Shown here: in pieces, positions 1-9,566 of the stretch
Numbering within the stretch: position 1 is the stretch's first letter
Layout of the letters: each line of letters starts with the position of its first letter
NCBI GenBank assembly: GCA_036365145.1
Contig: JAEOAD010000024.1
Location: 13,411,501 to 13,475,500, forward strand
DNA: 64,000 nt
DNA from: Orientallactaga sibirica
Taxonomy: Eukaryota > Chordata > Mammalia > Rodentia > Dipodidae
Direction: 5' to 3'
The notes under the pieces: model-generated
Told to the model about the DNA's origin: nothing
Seen by the model: only the letters and a program-made list of their open reading frames with translations
Databases searched by the model: none
Program-made: the position numbers and the translations under genes

Positions 1-39
1 TCTAATATCTTCTTTATCAGACATTAAAAGAAACAGGAG

Positions 40-250
40 GGCTAGAGAGATAGCTAAATGGTTAAGGCACTTGCTTGCAATGCCTAACGACCAGGGTTCA
101 AGTCTCGAGTACTCACGTAAAGCCACATGCAGAAACTGGTACATGCATCTGGAGTTCATTTGCAATGGCTAGAGGCCCTCGTGTACCCATATTATGTCTC
201 GCTCTTTCTTTCTGTCTGTTCCTCTCTCTTTTTCCCCTTGCAAATAAACA
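40..250 (+). mobile_element. Dip-type SINE (B2 superfamily), plus strand
   Basis: A tRNA-derived SINE. The 5' head (GGCTAGAGAGATAGCTAAATGG) has the A-box region and GGGTTCAAGTCTCG the B-box-like region of an internal RNA polymerase III promoter. The body contains AGCCACATGCAG and TCTGGAGTTCATTTGCAATGG, followed by a CT-rich stretch and CAAATAAACA. The same architecture recurs about 22 times in the window, which is the basis for the family call. It lies tail to tail with an opposite-strand copy that starts directly after it. Confidence 0.85.
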
Positions 251-484
251 TTTTTTTAAAAAAATATTTTATTTTTATTTATATGAGAGAGAGAAAGAGG
301 GAGGGAGAAAAAGAGAGAGAGAGAAAGAATGAGAGAATAGCACACCAGGGCCTCCAGCCACTAAAAACGAATTCCAGAAGCATGTGCCACCTTGCGCATC
401 TGGCTTACGTGGGTCCTGGGAAATCAAATATGGGTCATTTGGCTTTGTAGGCAAGCATCTTAGCTCTAAGCCATATCTCCAGCC
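251..484 (-). mobile_element. Dip-type SINE, minus strand
   Basis: Reverse-complement copy. It reads A/T-rich tail, GA-rich tract, GGGCCTCCAGCCACT, CTTACGTGGGTCCTGGG, then ends in CCATATCTCCAGCC, the complement of the family head. With the copy at 40-250 it forms an inverted pair with almost no spacer, so a transcript through it could fold into a long hairpin. Confidence 0.85.
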
Positions 485-1109
485 CTAAAAAAAATATATA
501 TATAAAGATAAAGGAAAAATTTTAAAAAGGAGAGTAACACAGGAAGTCCCAAACTGGATTTACATTCCAAGTAGATATGAACCCCCATAAAGGACAGAAA
601 CTGCACTTGATGCTATCAGCCACCTGCCAAGGGTTCCATACAGAGAAGACATTGCTTGCTGAGTGGAGGTAGGAAAGAACACAACTTTCTCCATGGCAAC
701 TATATTTGCGTACAAAAACAAAAGCTGCTTGCCATGAACACTAGATAAGACACTGGGGCAACAGAAAGAGGCTTTGAATTATGGGATGGCCTATTAACCT
801 GGACCAGGACATTAAACTCCTTAAAGGTAGGTTCTTCTTTTCAAAATGCCCTGGGCCAAGCCCAGCACTCATCAACACATTACTCTGAGCCTTGCTCTGA
901 TCTAAACTCTTTTCAATCTTTTTATTAATTTTTTATTACGCAATTCATGCCAAAAAAAAAAAAACAAGAGGTAGAATATGAAACATACTAAAGAATAAAT
1001 CTTCATCACCAGCTTCTAAGTTCTCACATCTCACTGTAGGAGAGAAAACCTGAACACCTACCCTTTAAGAAAGGGAAATATTTGTTGTTTTAAGTACTGT
1101 GGGAAATGA
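485..1109. other. Non-repetitive intergenic stretch
   Basis: No repeat family, exon or regulatory cluster recognised. It holds a short A-run near 950-964 and is otherwise mixed-composition unique sequence. Confidence 0.5.
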
Positions 1110-1167
1110 ATTCCTCTCTCCTTCTTTCTTTTCTCTCTTTCTTTCTTTTCTCTCTTTCTTTCTTTCT
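1110..1167. repeat. (CTTT)n/(CT)n polypyrimidine tract
   Basis: Imperfect CTTTCTTT/TCTCTC run directly next to a minus-strand B1. It is the pyrimidine complement of an A-rich tail and so probably the degenerate tail of that SINE. Confidence 0.7.
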
Positions 1168-1314
1168 ATTTTATTTCCACAGTAGGGTCACAGTCTAGCG
1201 CAGGCTGACTTAGAACTCACCCTATAGTCCCAAGGCTGGCCTCAAACTCACAGTGATCTCCTTACCTCTGCCTCCCAAGTGCTAGGATTAAAGGTGTGTG
1301 CCACCATGCGCTGC
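1168..1314 (-). mobile_element. B1 SINE, minus strand
   Basis: 7SL-derived rodent SINE in reverse orientation. Visible landmarks are GGGTCACAGTCTAGCGCAGG, GGCTGGCCTCAAACTCACAG, CCTCTGCCTCCCAAGTGCT and AAAGGTGTGTGCCACCATG. Length (about 147 bp) is normal for a complete B1 with tail. Confidence 0.85.
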
Positions 1315-1361
1315 TGGATTCTTTTCAGTTTGGCACTTTTTAATTTTTTTTAAATTTTTTT

Positions 1362-1544
1362 AAATTTTTATTTATTTATTGAGAGATAAAGAGGCAGAGA
1401 GAGAGAGAGAGAGAGAATGGGCACACCAGGGCCTCCAGATGCTGCAAATGAACTCCAGAAGCATGCACCACCTCGTGCATCTGGCTTACTTGGGTCCTGG
1501 TGAATCAATCCTGGTTCCTTTGGTCCTAAGAAATCTCTCCAGCC
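1362..1544 (-). mobile_element. Dip-type SINE, minus strand, with internal deletion in the head
   Basis: Reverse copy ending AAATCTCTCCAGCC. Body landmarks CACCAGGGCCTCCAG and CATCTGGCTTACTTGGGTCC are present. About 30 bp that normally lie between the AGAGATGG and CAAAGGACC parts of the head are missing, removing the A-box region. The copy at 24621 has a similar loss. Confidence 0.8.
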
Positions 1545-2922
1545 TTCTTTTGACACTTTGATCTTCAAGTTTTTTTTAGTCTTATTAGAGCTGTAGAGTA
1601 CAGTAATTTCTCATGTAAGGTAAATAAGAAGACTGAGCATACCAAAGTGCAGTCTTCTAGCAGGATTTACAAGCCTGGCAGTAACAATTCTGAAAACCAC
1701 GTGAGCCTCAATCTCTTCTGTTCACAGCAAGAATCACATTGCTCTTAGTGCTAGTGAGGTGGAGGCCCCTCTAGCCAACATCTGCTCATTCCCTATGGTA
1801 TAGGTAGGCAGGGGAAAGCTGCTGTGTTCATTGGACAGTTAAGGACTTTTTCCTAAGTGAGAGTTCAAGAAAGCAGCAAGTGGTTTGGTGATTCTTTTAA
1901 TCCCTTGGGGAGAAAAGTCCAGCAGATTTAAGACAGAGATTAAGGAAAAAATCAACACAAGACCTTTTTCTTACCCATGTTTCCTGGTTTGGAGCCTGAT
2001 GTTCCTAATTTTCTTTCTTTTGTTTTGGTTTGCATTATTAGATTGCATGGACTTTTTGCCTCCAGATAAGAGCCTATAAATTTCATTAAAGGACAGAAAA
2101 AAAAAAAAATCTCTGTCCTTCCGTGCTAAATAAAGCAGGCACCAAAAACAGCATCTTGACCGTAGGATGGAAAAATCCTAGATCGCTAATACCATTTGTG
2201 ATATTACACTGAGTTTTAGTGACTGTAGAGAAATACTGTAGTGTTTCTTACACGTTCAGCAACCTTTCTTGGAAATGATTTTAAGAAATGAAAACAGAAA
2301 AGGAACAAGCTAGCATTAAAAATATATATCTTGCAGACAATGACAAATGCATCCTCAGTGAAGATTGATGAACCATCTCATTCCATATCTGCTCTCCAGC
2401 ACTACCCTATAATACTGGCCTTGATCAGAGACGACTGTTTGTTAGGCTCTAGATGAACATTAAATTGTCTCTGTACAATCTCTGAGGACCTGAGGTTGTG
2501 CTAAATTAAATGAGAGAGTACTACAGGCATGTCTTCTCAGATGTCATGAGTTTGCAAGTCAATTTCATTAACTTAAGGCGCTGCTCTGTTCTCTGAGGTG
2601 TTGGTGTAAAGTGTGACATAATATGAGCAATCGCTTACTAAAACTTACATGCACATGTCTCAACTGTTTTCTAAATACATGACAATACATACTAGATATT
2701 AGACAATAAGACAGAGCCCTCAACTGTCCCCAAAGGAGCTCTGTCTCTCTCTTCTTTCCAACAGCAGTGGTCTTTGCTTCACATTCCCTAGCTTAAAAAA
2801 TGTTTTATGAATTACTTCAACTTTGAGAAAGTGAATAGGATCAAATTCAAAATGAGGACTGTGGGCCACCGACATCCTGGGTGCAGGAGGAATTGGGGGA
2901 GCAGGGTTTTGGAGTGGGGAAG
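1545..2922. other. Non-repetitive intergenic stretch
   Basis: Unique sequence of ordinary composition. An A-run near 2096-2109 is the only low-complexity patch. No exon-like reading frame with splice context and no recognisable repeat. Confidence 0.5.
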
Positions 2923-3509
2923 TGTGACGGGCAATGAACCACTCGGGAGACAGTCTGATGGATAGCACTCTCTCGTTTATTCAAAAGGAGAGTGGATTTA
3001 TAAACATTTGAGAAAGATCAAGAAGGCACATACAGATCATAAGGTGATTGGATACATAGCTTTATGGGTTGCTATCTAATTAGCTGGTGTTGGAAGGCAG
3101 AAGTTGTGAGGGAGAAGCTGCGAGGGAGATAACAGAAGTGGTGGGAAAAACTACGTGACTTCAGCCATATATTGAGTGGCTACAGCTGCAGGGAGACTGT
3201 TTACTACCATATAAGGGTCTCTTGCCCCGCTGGCCACAAGGTCAGGAACTGGGGCAGGGGGCTGCAAAACCTGACTATGGAATGCTCAGGTGCTTTGGGA
3301 TAGGAGGGAGGGCCTGCTGGCTCTGCTTCCTCTGTTTTGAAGATGGGGCACACGACGACCTTGTGAAAAGGGAGGGCCAGCTCCGTCGCCAGAATGGGTT
3401 CCCCACAATAAGGTTGGCTGTGATCCCCACAGCCCAAGGTCCCTGGCCATGTCCAACAGCCCAGGCCAGCTTCCTCACAGTCCCAGCCCGTGTTTAGCAA
3501 TGCCCAACA
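2923..3509 (-). mobile_element. Solo LTR of an ERVK/IAP-like endogenous retrovirus, minus strand
   Basis: Read on the minus strand, the element starts TGTTGGGCATTG and ends CCCGTCACA, giving TG...CA termini about 587 bp apart. Near its end are a TATA-like TTTATAAATCC and a polyadenylation signal AATAAA (complement of 2976-2981). The GC-rich first half followed by a promoter/poly(A) region resembles class II rodent LTRs. Flanks GGGGAA (2916-2921) and GGGGAC (3510-3515) could be a decayed 6-bp target duplication, but they do not abut both ends exactly. No internal retroviral sequence is present, so it would be a solo LTR. A different LTR class is possible. Confidence 0.6.
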
Positions 3510-3899
3510 GGGGACAAGCGAGAGAAGAGTACTTACACATTTCTGGCAGCATGATAAATTTAATGTGACAAATCTCTGTGGGCTATTAAGTGAATTTTGT
3601 TATGAAAACACACATAAGGCATGTCTAATGAGAATGTAAAGTGCTGGGTTTTGAGAAGTGAGCTATTATTTATGAAGAGTAGGTGGTATCCAAAAGAAAT
3701 GCACTTAAGAATTTAAGAACTGACCTCTCTAGGACATGGACTTTGCTCCAAGCATTACTCAAGGTGGAAAATAAAGACAGCATGGTGACTTGGTGATCCT
3801 TCAGGTAGCCATGTATTTGATGGGACAACACAAAAATTGTTAAAGCTGGTGGGCTATTCATTTACTGAACAAGATCTAACGGGATTTTTTTTCAAAGAG
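3510..3899. other. Non-repetitive intergenic stretch
   Basis: No recognised repeat or gene. Unique sequence between the solo LTR and a MIR-like fragment. Confidence 0.4.
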
Positions 3900-4110
3900 C
3901 AACATCTGTGCTACAGTGGATTCTGTCCTAGATGGCAGACAGTTTATATTCGAATCCTGACTTACAGACTACACGTTCTTGAGCAATAAACTAGACATAA
4001 CACTTACTCTTCCTAATTTACAATGTTCTTCTGAGATTCAGTGGGATGGTGCCTTGGAAAGGGATTTTAAAGTGAAAACGCTTTAGACTTGTCAAGTGTG
4101 AGCATTGTTA
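3900..4110 (+). mobile_element. MIR SINE fragment, plus strand (decayed)
   Basis: Resembles the MIR core: ATTCGAATCCTGACTTAC, then a TTCTTGAGCAA segment where MIR has the 'tgaccttgggcaa' motif, then AACACTTACTCTTCC and TGAGATTCAGTGGGAT. Divergence is high, as expected for a mammalian-wide element. Confidence 0.5.
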
Positions 4111-4189
4111 ATACATGAGAAATCATCCTGGCCATTTAGGGTTTCTTCTGGTGCTAATCACCTCAGAAGTCACAAAAGACTCTGAATGA

Positions 4190-5019
4190 CTAAGCAATCA
4201 AAAAGAACAAAGCCAAAGTCATCAGATTACCTGACTTCAAAATGCGATATCTAGCTACAGGGACCAAAACTGCATGGTACAGCTAACAGCAGATAGTAGT
4301 CCACTGAAAGAGAATAGAGTCCAGTGAGAAATGTGCATATTTATGGACCATTGATTTTGACAAGTGCCCCACGAAAACACAATGGGAACAGGACACTCTT
4401 CAACAAATGGTGCTGGTAAAACTGGATATTAGAATAACCATTAAAAACAGTACAGAAGTTCCTAAAACATAAACACAAAAGAAAGATGAGATTCTCATCT
4501 TCATTCATAAACAGAAATCAAATCAAAATGGATAAAAACACTGAAAAAAAAATGCCTACGAGAGAAGTTCCTTGATGCTGGTCTGGACAGTGATCTTTTT
4601 GGATATGATCCCAAAAGTACAGGCAACACCAGCAAAAACCACAAATGGAATTAAATCGAACTACAGCCAAGAAGATAATCAGCAGAGAAAAAAAGATAAC
4701 TTACACAGTGGGAGAAAATGCTCAGAAACCACACATATGATAAGGGTCTAATATCCAGAATAGATTTTTTTAAGATCTATTAATGCAATGACAAAAAGAT
4801 ATAGCTTTATGTAAAAAAGAAATGGTCAAATAACCTGAATAGACATTTCTAAAAAAATATATTCAAACTGTGAATAGGAATATGAAAAAAACACTATCAT
4901 TAATGCTCTGAGAAATGGAGATTAAAACCACAATGAGATATGACCTCATACTTGTTAAATTTAATTAGCAAAAATGTAACAAATTATAGTAGCAAAACAC
5001 AAGAAGTTTTGGCAGATAA

Positions 5020-5063
<44 letters not shown>

Positions 5064-5348
5064 AAAGAAACCCATACACACTGCTGATGGGAACATAAAG
5101 TCAGCATACCTATTATGGGGTACAATGATTCCTCAAAAACTTTACAATAAAATTCCCTTATGGTCAAGCAATTCCACTGTTGAGTCAATATCCAAAGAAA
5201 TTTAAAAAAAAATCAAAGCAGTCCCTGCTCGCTTTCTCTCTCCTGCAGGTGAAGGAATCAGATTATGCCACACCTTTATATGCACGAGTATGTATATATT
5301 CACACACACACAGTGGGATGCTACTCAGTCTTAAAAATAAGAAATCAA
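4190..5348 (+). mobile_element. Ancient L1 (L1M-like), 3' part of ORF2, degraded
   Basis: Nucleotide landmarks of the mammalian L1 ORF2 3' region appear in order: ACTACCTGACTTCAAAAT-like (4230), CAAATGGTGCTGGTAAAACTGG (4405), GATATGATCCCAAAAGTACAGG (4603), GGGAGAAAATGCTCAG, CCTGAATAGACATTTCT (4833), AAACCACAATGAGATATGACC (4925) and AGTGGGATGCTACTCAG (5311). Many stops and indels make it non-functional. A (TAGA)n expansion at 5017-5062 interrupts it. It is cut by a Dip insertion at 5349 and resumes at 6546. Confidence 0.85.
5017..5062. repeat. (TAGA)n microsatellite
   Basis: About eleven GATA/TAGA units inside the ancient L1. It probably grew locally within A-rich L1 sequence. Confidence 0.9.
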
Positions 5349-5567
5349 GGCTGGAGAGATTGCTTAGTAGTTAAGGCACTTGCCTGTGAAGCCTAAGAAT
5401 GCTTGTTCGAATCCCCAGCTCCCACGTATAGCCAGACACGACAGTGACACAAGTATGCAATGCCACACATGCCCACAAAGGGGCGCGCTTGTCTGGAGTT
5501 TTGTCACAGTGGCTGAAAGGCCCTGGCATACCCTCTCCGCACCCCCTTCTCTCTCTCTCAAAAAAAA

Positions 5568-5606
<39 letters not shown>

Positions 5607-5607
5607 A
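5349..5607 (+). mobile_element. Dip-type SINE, long subfamily, plus strand
   Basis: Head GGCTGGAGAGATTGCTTAG and tail AAATAAATAAAT (about 40 bp). It belongs to the long subfamily, which has an extra segment after AGCCAGA: GCAATGCC, CCCACAAAGGGGCGCGC, then TCTGGAGTTTTGTCACAG. The extra segment includes a CTCF-like core (5472-5486). Inserted into the ancient L1. Flanks AGAAATCA and GGAAATCA may be its target duplication. Confidence 0.85.
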
Positions 5608-5619
5608 GAGGAGGAAATC

Positions 5620-5890
5620 AGAGTGGGGAGATGGCTCCATGGACACTTTCTGTGCAAGCATGAAAGCTGAGATCAGATCGCAGAACCCACATAAAACTGG
5701 ATATGGTAATGCAAGCGCCTGTAATCCAAGATGCCCACAGCAGAATGGAAGGTAGAGACAGGAAAATTCCTAAAAGACCCTGGTAGATGCAGCTGTGAAT
5801 AACAAGAGACTCTGCCTCAAATAAGCTGGAAGGTAAGGGCCAACATTCAATATCCTGACCCACACAGATTTGTTGTAGCACACAAAAAAT
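5620..5890 (+). mobile_element. B4 SINE, plus strand
   Basis: Composite SINE with a tRNA/ID-like head (GAGTGGGGAGATGGCTCC, AAGCATGAAAGCTGAGATCAG), a B1-related middle (GCCTGTAATCC, AGACAGGAAAATTCC, AAGAGACTCTGCCTCAAA) and the B4 3' segment (GGAAGGTAAGGGCCAACATT, CACACAAAAAATACACAC). Sits between the Dip at 5349 and the L1 3' end. Confidence 0.7.
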
Positions 5891-6100
5891 ACACACTTTT
5901 ATTGAGTAGAAACTTTTTGTATGGACACATCATGTGTTGGTACCATCGTTTCCTCTCTTCCCTGCCCCCATTCCACTGAGAGTCCTTCTCAGTGGGATGG
6001 CTGGTATTCAACATGGGGTTGTGGGTTATGAGTTGTGAAAGCAGCAGTCAGACATGGCAGGGGGTGGCCAGCAATGCCTCAGGATGTTCCCTCCTACCCA
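5891..6100 (-). mobile_element. L1 3' end (3' UTR), minus strand; 3' part of an inverted L1
   Basis: On the minus strand this reads CTGACTGCTGCTTTCACAAC, AACCCACAACCCCATG, GATGGTACCAACACATGATG and TTTCTACTCAATAAAAG. It matches the 3' end of the L1 at 62290-63052 (ATGGCACCAACATATGATG, TTTCTACTTAATAAAA). The 5' half of the same insertion lies beside it in the opposite orientation (from 6101). Confidence 0.75.
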
Positions 6101-6239
6101 ATTGCTGCTTCCGTTGTGAGCCTGACAACCTACAACAGGGTGATGGAGACAGACACTGATAATAGTGAATACATGACAAAGCAGAAATTCAGAAACTGCT
6201 GAGAGCTCAACACTAAAGTAGACTGAAAACACACCCACA
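6101..6239 (+). mobile_element. Inverted 5' segment of the same L1 insertion (part 1)
   Basis: Matches, in plus orientation, the upstream part of the L1 3' UTR seen at 53215-53345: GAGCCTGACAACC, GGGTGATGGAGACAGACACTG, GAGAGCTCAACACTAAAGTAG. Head-to-head orientation with 5891-6100 is the pattern known as twin priming. It is interrupted by a Dip at 6240 and continues at 6464. Confidence 0.75.
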
Positions 6240-6463
6240 GTCTGGCTTAGTGGTTAAGGTTCTTGCCTGTGAAGCCTAAGGACCCCGTTTCCATTCCTCA
6301 GTACCTACATAAAGCCAGATACCCAAGGTGCCACATGCATCTGAAGTTTGTTTTCAGTGGCTGGGGGCCCTGGCATGCCCATCATCTCCATATATCTGCA
6401 TTTCTCTCCCTTTCTCACTCTCTCTCTCTCAAAATATGTAAATAAATAAATAAAATATTAAAC
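6240..6463 (+). mobile_element. Dip-type SINE, short subfamily, inside an L1
   Basis: Body landmarks TGGCTTAGTGGTTAAGG, CTTGCCTGTGAAGCCTAAGGACC, CATCTGAAGTTTGTTTTCAGTGG, CT tract and AAATAAATAAAT tail. Flanked by a perfect 13-bp target duplication AAACACACCCACA (6227-6239 and 6464-6476). The first ~10 bp of the head are missing. Confidence 0.9.
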
Positions 6464-6522
6464 AAACACACCCACAAAGACTCAAGGGATATTGCAGAAG
6501 AGGGGGCAGAAAGATTGTGAGA
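6464..6522 (+). mobile_element. Inverted 5' segment of the L1 insertion (part 2)
   Basis: Continuation after the Dip: ACTCAAGGGATATTGCAGAAG and AGGGGGCAGAAAGATTG, matching the L1 3' UTR word found at 53360, 61940 and 62800. It is followed by a 23-bp T-run (6523-6545) and then by the resumed ancient L1. Confidence 0.7.
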
Positions 6523-6545
6523 TTTTTTTTTTTTTTTTTTTTTTT

Positions 6546-6978
6546 AATGAGGAAATCCTATCATTTGCAATAACATAGATGAGCCTAGAGGTATGATGGT
6601 ATGGCCTGGGTACAGGACAAATTATGTGTGAGCTCACTTATAGCTGTGATCTAAAATAGTTGAACATAGAGAACAGAGTGGAATCGAGAGGGGAGATGTT
6701 GGCAAAGGACCCTACATTTCAGCCATTTGGAGGAATAAATTCAAGAGATCCATTGTTCCACATGGTGACTCTAGTTAATAGCAATGCATGGTAGTCAGGA
6801 AACTTGCTAAGGGGATAGATTTAGGTGATCTCACCTCAAGAAAAGGATGAGTATATGAGGCGACACACATATTAATTATTTTAATTTGGCTATTCTCCGA
6901 TGTACATATATATATATTTGGAAGTAATATGTTGTATAAGAAAACTATATGCAATTTTTGTTCATTTCATTAGTATAA
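6546..6978 (+). mobile_element. Ancient L1 (L1M-like), 3' UTR, continuation of 4190-5348
   Basis: Begins AATGAGGAAATCCTATCATTTG, the ORF2-end word that should follow the point where 4190-5348 stops. Then come GGGGAGATGTTGGCAAAGGA, GGAATAAATTCAAGAGATCC, CATGGTGACTCTAGTTAATAG and TATATGCAATTTTTGTTCATTT, the usual 3' UTR of old mammalian L1s. Same element as the upstream block, now about 1.2 kb apart because of later insertions. Confidence 0.85.
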
Positions 6979-7823
6979 TCTTTAAAACCTGAGGACAGGA
7001 GGCATGCCCCATGGGCAGGATTTGCCTGGGAAAACACCTCTGCCAGGCCAGGAAAAGCAGCCAGTGCATCTTGACTGTTAAGAAAGTGAAAAGAGTAGAA
7101 TTACCAGAGGCTTGTCTCTCCTTCACCAGACTATATGTCACGTGGCTGCTCAGATCCTCCATTCATTGCTGGGTACCCTGCGCCAAACAGTTCACCCTCA
7201 TCAAATGACTGTGAATGAACTGAAATAAATGAGATTGCTGCTACAAGCAGAGGAGTGTTGGGGATTTTAACAGATGAGTCAGAGTTCACACAGAGAAGCA
7301 GAACCACTAGGAAATACATAGGACGTAAGGGTTGATTATAGGGCCAAGGCTCTGCTCCTCGGTTTGGGACCAAAGCCTAAAACTAGCAGCACAAGAATTA
7401 CTGCAGCCAGTAGGAATAAAGGACAACCATGAAGATGGGCCACAGGACAAAATGGAACCAGCAAGGATGAGAGAGATCAGCAAAGATGAGCCAGAAATGA
7501 CATCCATGTTTTGTTACCTCCAGGACTCAGCCTATGATACTGGGGTGTCCTGTAGTTAAAGCTTATGCCGTTCAGGGGGCTAAACACACACCTAGTGATG
7601 GGCTATGAGAGGAGACACACTCAACAAGGCCTCGCATCAGTCTGCTGAGCCACATGCAGCGACAGTGTGTGGAGCTGCAACAGCGCCTCTTGCCTTACAG
7701 AAGAGCCCAGAAGAACATGGAGCCATTTCCACTCGTGTGAGAAACACGTCATGCAGAATGTCCCTCATAGCCCGCAACAGAAAAGAGCATTCCAGGAAAC
7801 AGGTGGTAAGAACAATCGCTGGG
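6979..7823. other. Stretch with weak old-repeat resemblance
   Basis: 7185-7245 (CACCCTCATCAAATGACTG, AATGAACTGAAATAAATG) vaguely resembles the 3' tail of an L2. 7285-7320 (CACAGAGAAGCAGAACCACTAGG) resembles the edge of an old mammalian LTR. Neither is firm. No gene seen. Confidence 0.3.
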
Positions 7824-7990
7824 GGCTGGAGAGATGGCTCAGCAGTTAGAAGTGCTTTCAGCCCAGCGTTCAATTCCCTGGTACCTACATAAAACCAGAT
7901 GCACAAATAGAGTTTATTTACAATGTCCAGAGGCTCTGGCACACCCATACACTCACTCTCGCATAAATAAATAGATAAATAAATAAATAA
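7824..7990 (+). mobile_element. Dip-type SINE, plus strand, shortened
   Basis: Head GGCTGGAGAGATGGCTCAGCAG, CAATTCCCTGGTACC, ATAAAACCAGATGCACAAA, TCCAGAGGCTCTGGCACACCC, then ATAAATAAATAGATAAATAAATA tail. It faces a minus-strand copy 60 bp downstream. Confidence 0.85.
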
Positions 7991-8049
7991 CATTTAAAAA
8001 GAACATTCACTGGAATCTCACAATGTGTATATTCATTATTGCACAATTT

Positions 8050-8297
8050 GTATTTATTTATTTATTTGTTTGTTTGTTTGTTTGTTTGTTTGTTTGTTTA
8101 TTTGAGAGTGTCAGACAGAGAGAGAGAAAGAAGCAGATAGATAGAGAATGGGTACACCAGGGCCTCCAGCCACTGCAAACGAGCTCCAGATGCATGCACC
8201 ACCTTGTGCATCTAGTTTACGTGGGTCCTGGGGAATCAAACCAGGGTCCTTACGCTTCACAGGCAAGCACTTAACTGCTAAGCCATCTCTCCAGGCC
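8050..8297 (-). mobile_element. Dip-type SINE, minus strand, with TTTG-rich tail
   Basis: The tail complement is (TTTA)n(TTTG)n at 8052-8103. Then come the GA tract, CCAGGGCCTCCAGCCACTGC, TTTACGTGGGTCCTGGGG and TAAGCCATCTCTCCAGG. Target duplication of 13 bp with one mismatch: TATTGCACAATTT (8037-8049) and TATTGTACAATTT (8300-8312). Confidence 0.9.
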
Positions 8298-8312
8298 CCT
8301 ATTGTACAATTT

Positions 8313-9264
8313 TTGAAATCTGTATATAGACTCATCTAGAGCACACCCGCCTCTGGGCCTGTTGTACATGCCCTTTTCCTTCATTTCCATCCCCACAGAG
8401 CAGTCAACTTGTACACTCAGCCTCAGTTTGGCTTCGCGTCTTCCTCTAGGCAGCCCTGAGGACAATTCACAGCATCTGTGAACCCTCCATCACTTTCCCC
8501 AATGTCAACGGTCAAGGAGGCAAAGTTGGTGGCAGCCATTCTTGCGCACACTATGTGCAACTTCACTAAGGGTTTAGAACTCTGAGAGCCCATCCTTGTA
8601 GAGTGGGAAGAGGTAGGAAAAGCTGATTAATGCACTGAATGCTAGGCTTAGGTCTCTCAGCTCACACATTTCCTTGCACACTCACCAACAGGTCATGAGC
8701 AGGCTCCATGTGCCTGGATGGTCTGGCTGTGACTACTCTTCAGTGCAAGGTGAGCAATATGACCCAATTATTTCACGTCATGCAGAGGACACTTGCTTCT
8801 TACCTGCGACTTTCCACCCTAGTGTCCCCCAACAGCCAGCCCACATTTTGGAACATCAGAGTGAGTCATGCTGGGTACATCTCACAGTGACTGGTTTCTT
8901 AAAAGTACAACTGCTTTTAGGTCTATTTCTGGTTTTTCTGGTGCCTCTCTCAGGCATACTCCTCAGGCATCTCCTCAGGCTAGAAAGTCTTCCAGAAGTC
9001 ACATTTCATTTCGATACAGGATATATATTTTTTTAAATGTGAATCTGAGAAAGAAGACAGAAATGTCACCTGTGCTGTAGAAAGAGAAATACATGAAGTT
9101 GTGAATTTGAGGTTCACTAATGTTCCCGTAATTTGTTTTACATTTGTAGGTAAATGTGGTAACTATTTGTACAGAGGGTACTAAAAGTGTGAAAGTTGCA
9201 GCCTCTCAGAAGTATACATACAAACTCTCAGGACACTACCACCCACGCGCACCTCAGCTTTTCC
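8313..9264. other. Non-repetitive intergenic stretch
   Basis: Unique sequence. Several open frames of 60-120 codons around 8674-9080 show no recognisable domain, no splice context and mutually overlapping phases. Judged non-coding. Confidence 0.45.
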
Positions 9265-9405
9265 ATCATGTTTCGATGCAGCATGACAGAGGTATTGCCA
9301 ATTTGGGGCTCCAGTCACGAGAACTGAGAGCTAAATAAAGCTTCTTCCTCTATAAATTACTCTGTCTCAGAGAAAGTGTTACAGCAAGAGAAGACGGCCT
9401 AAGCT
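9265..9405 (+). mobile_element. MaLR-type LTR fragment (3' part), plus strand
   Basis: GAACTGAGAGCTAAATAAAGC, TATAAATTACTCTGTCTCAG, GTGTTACAGCAAGAGAAGACGG correspond to the conserved 3' end of MaLR LTRs (poly(A) signal, 'ttacccagtctcagg', 'ttatagcaacagaaaacgg'). The upstream part of the LTR is not clear. Confidence 0.65.
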
Positions 9406-9437
9406 ATAGACCCAAGAGACTATGGGTATTTTATGTT

Positions 9438-9566
9438 TAACGTTTCTGGGAACTGGAAAACTGTGGTCCAAAGGTGGCTGCACCATTTACATTCTCACCA
9501 ACAGTGAAAGTTCCAATTCTCCCACACTATCACCAACACATCGATCATTTTAAGATTGAAAACCTG
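9438..9566 (-). mobile_element. Ancient L1 ORF2 fragment, minus strand
   Basis: GGAACTGGAAAACTGTGGTCC, AAGGTGGCTGCACCATTTACA, TTCTCACCAACAGTGAAAG and CACTATCACCAACACATC are complements of a well-conserved L1 ORF2 stretch. It ends at the Dip inserted after 9566 and may continue briefly after 9805. Confidence 0.75.

Noticed and set aside
3204..3500. Frames of 91-98 codons on both strands
   Set aside because: They lie wholly inside the GC-rich half of the solo LTR.
6523..6545. T-run considered as the poly(A) tail of a minus-strand element
   Set aside because: The sequence to its right is plus-strand ancient L1, so no minus-strand element starts there. Left as unexplained in the twin-priming finding.
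7824..7900. tRNA-like sequence with A/B-box words, considered as a tRNA gene
   Set aside because: It is the head of a Dip SINE. The same applies to every tRNA-like head in the window; none folds as a complete tRNA by eye.
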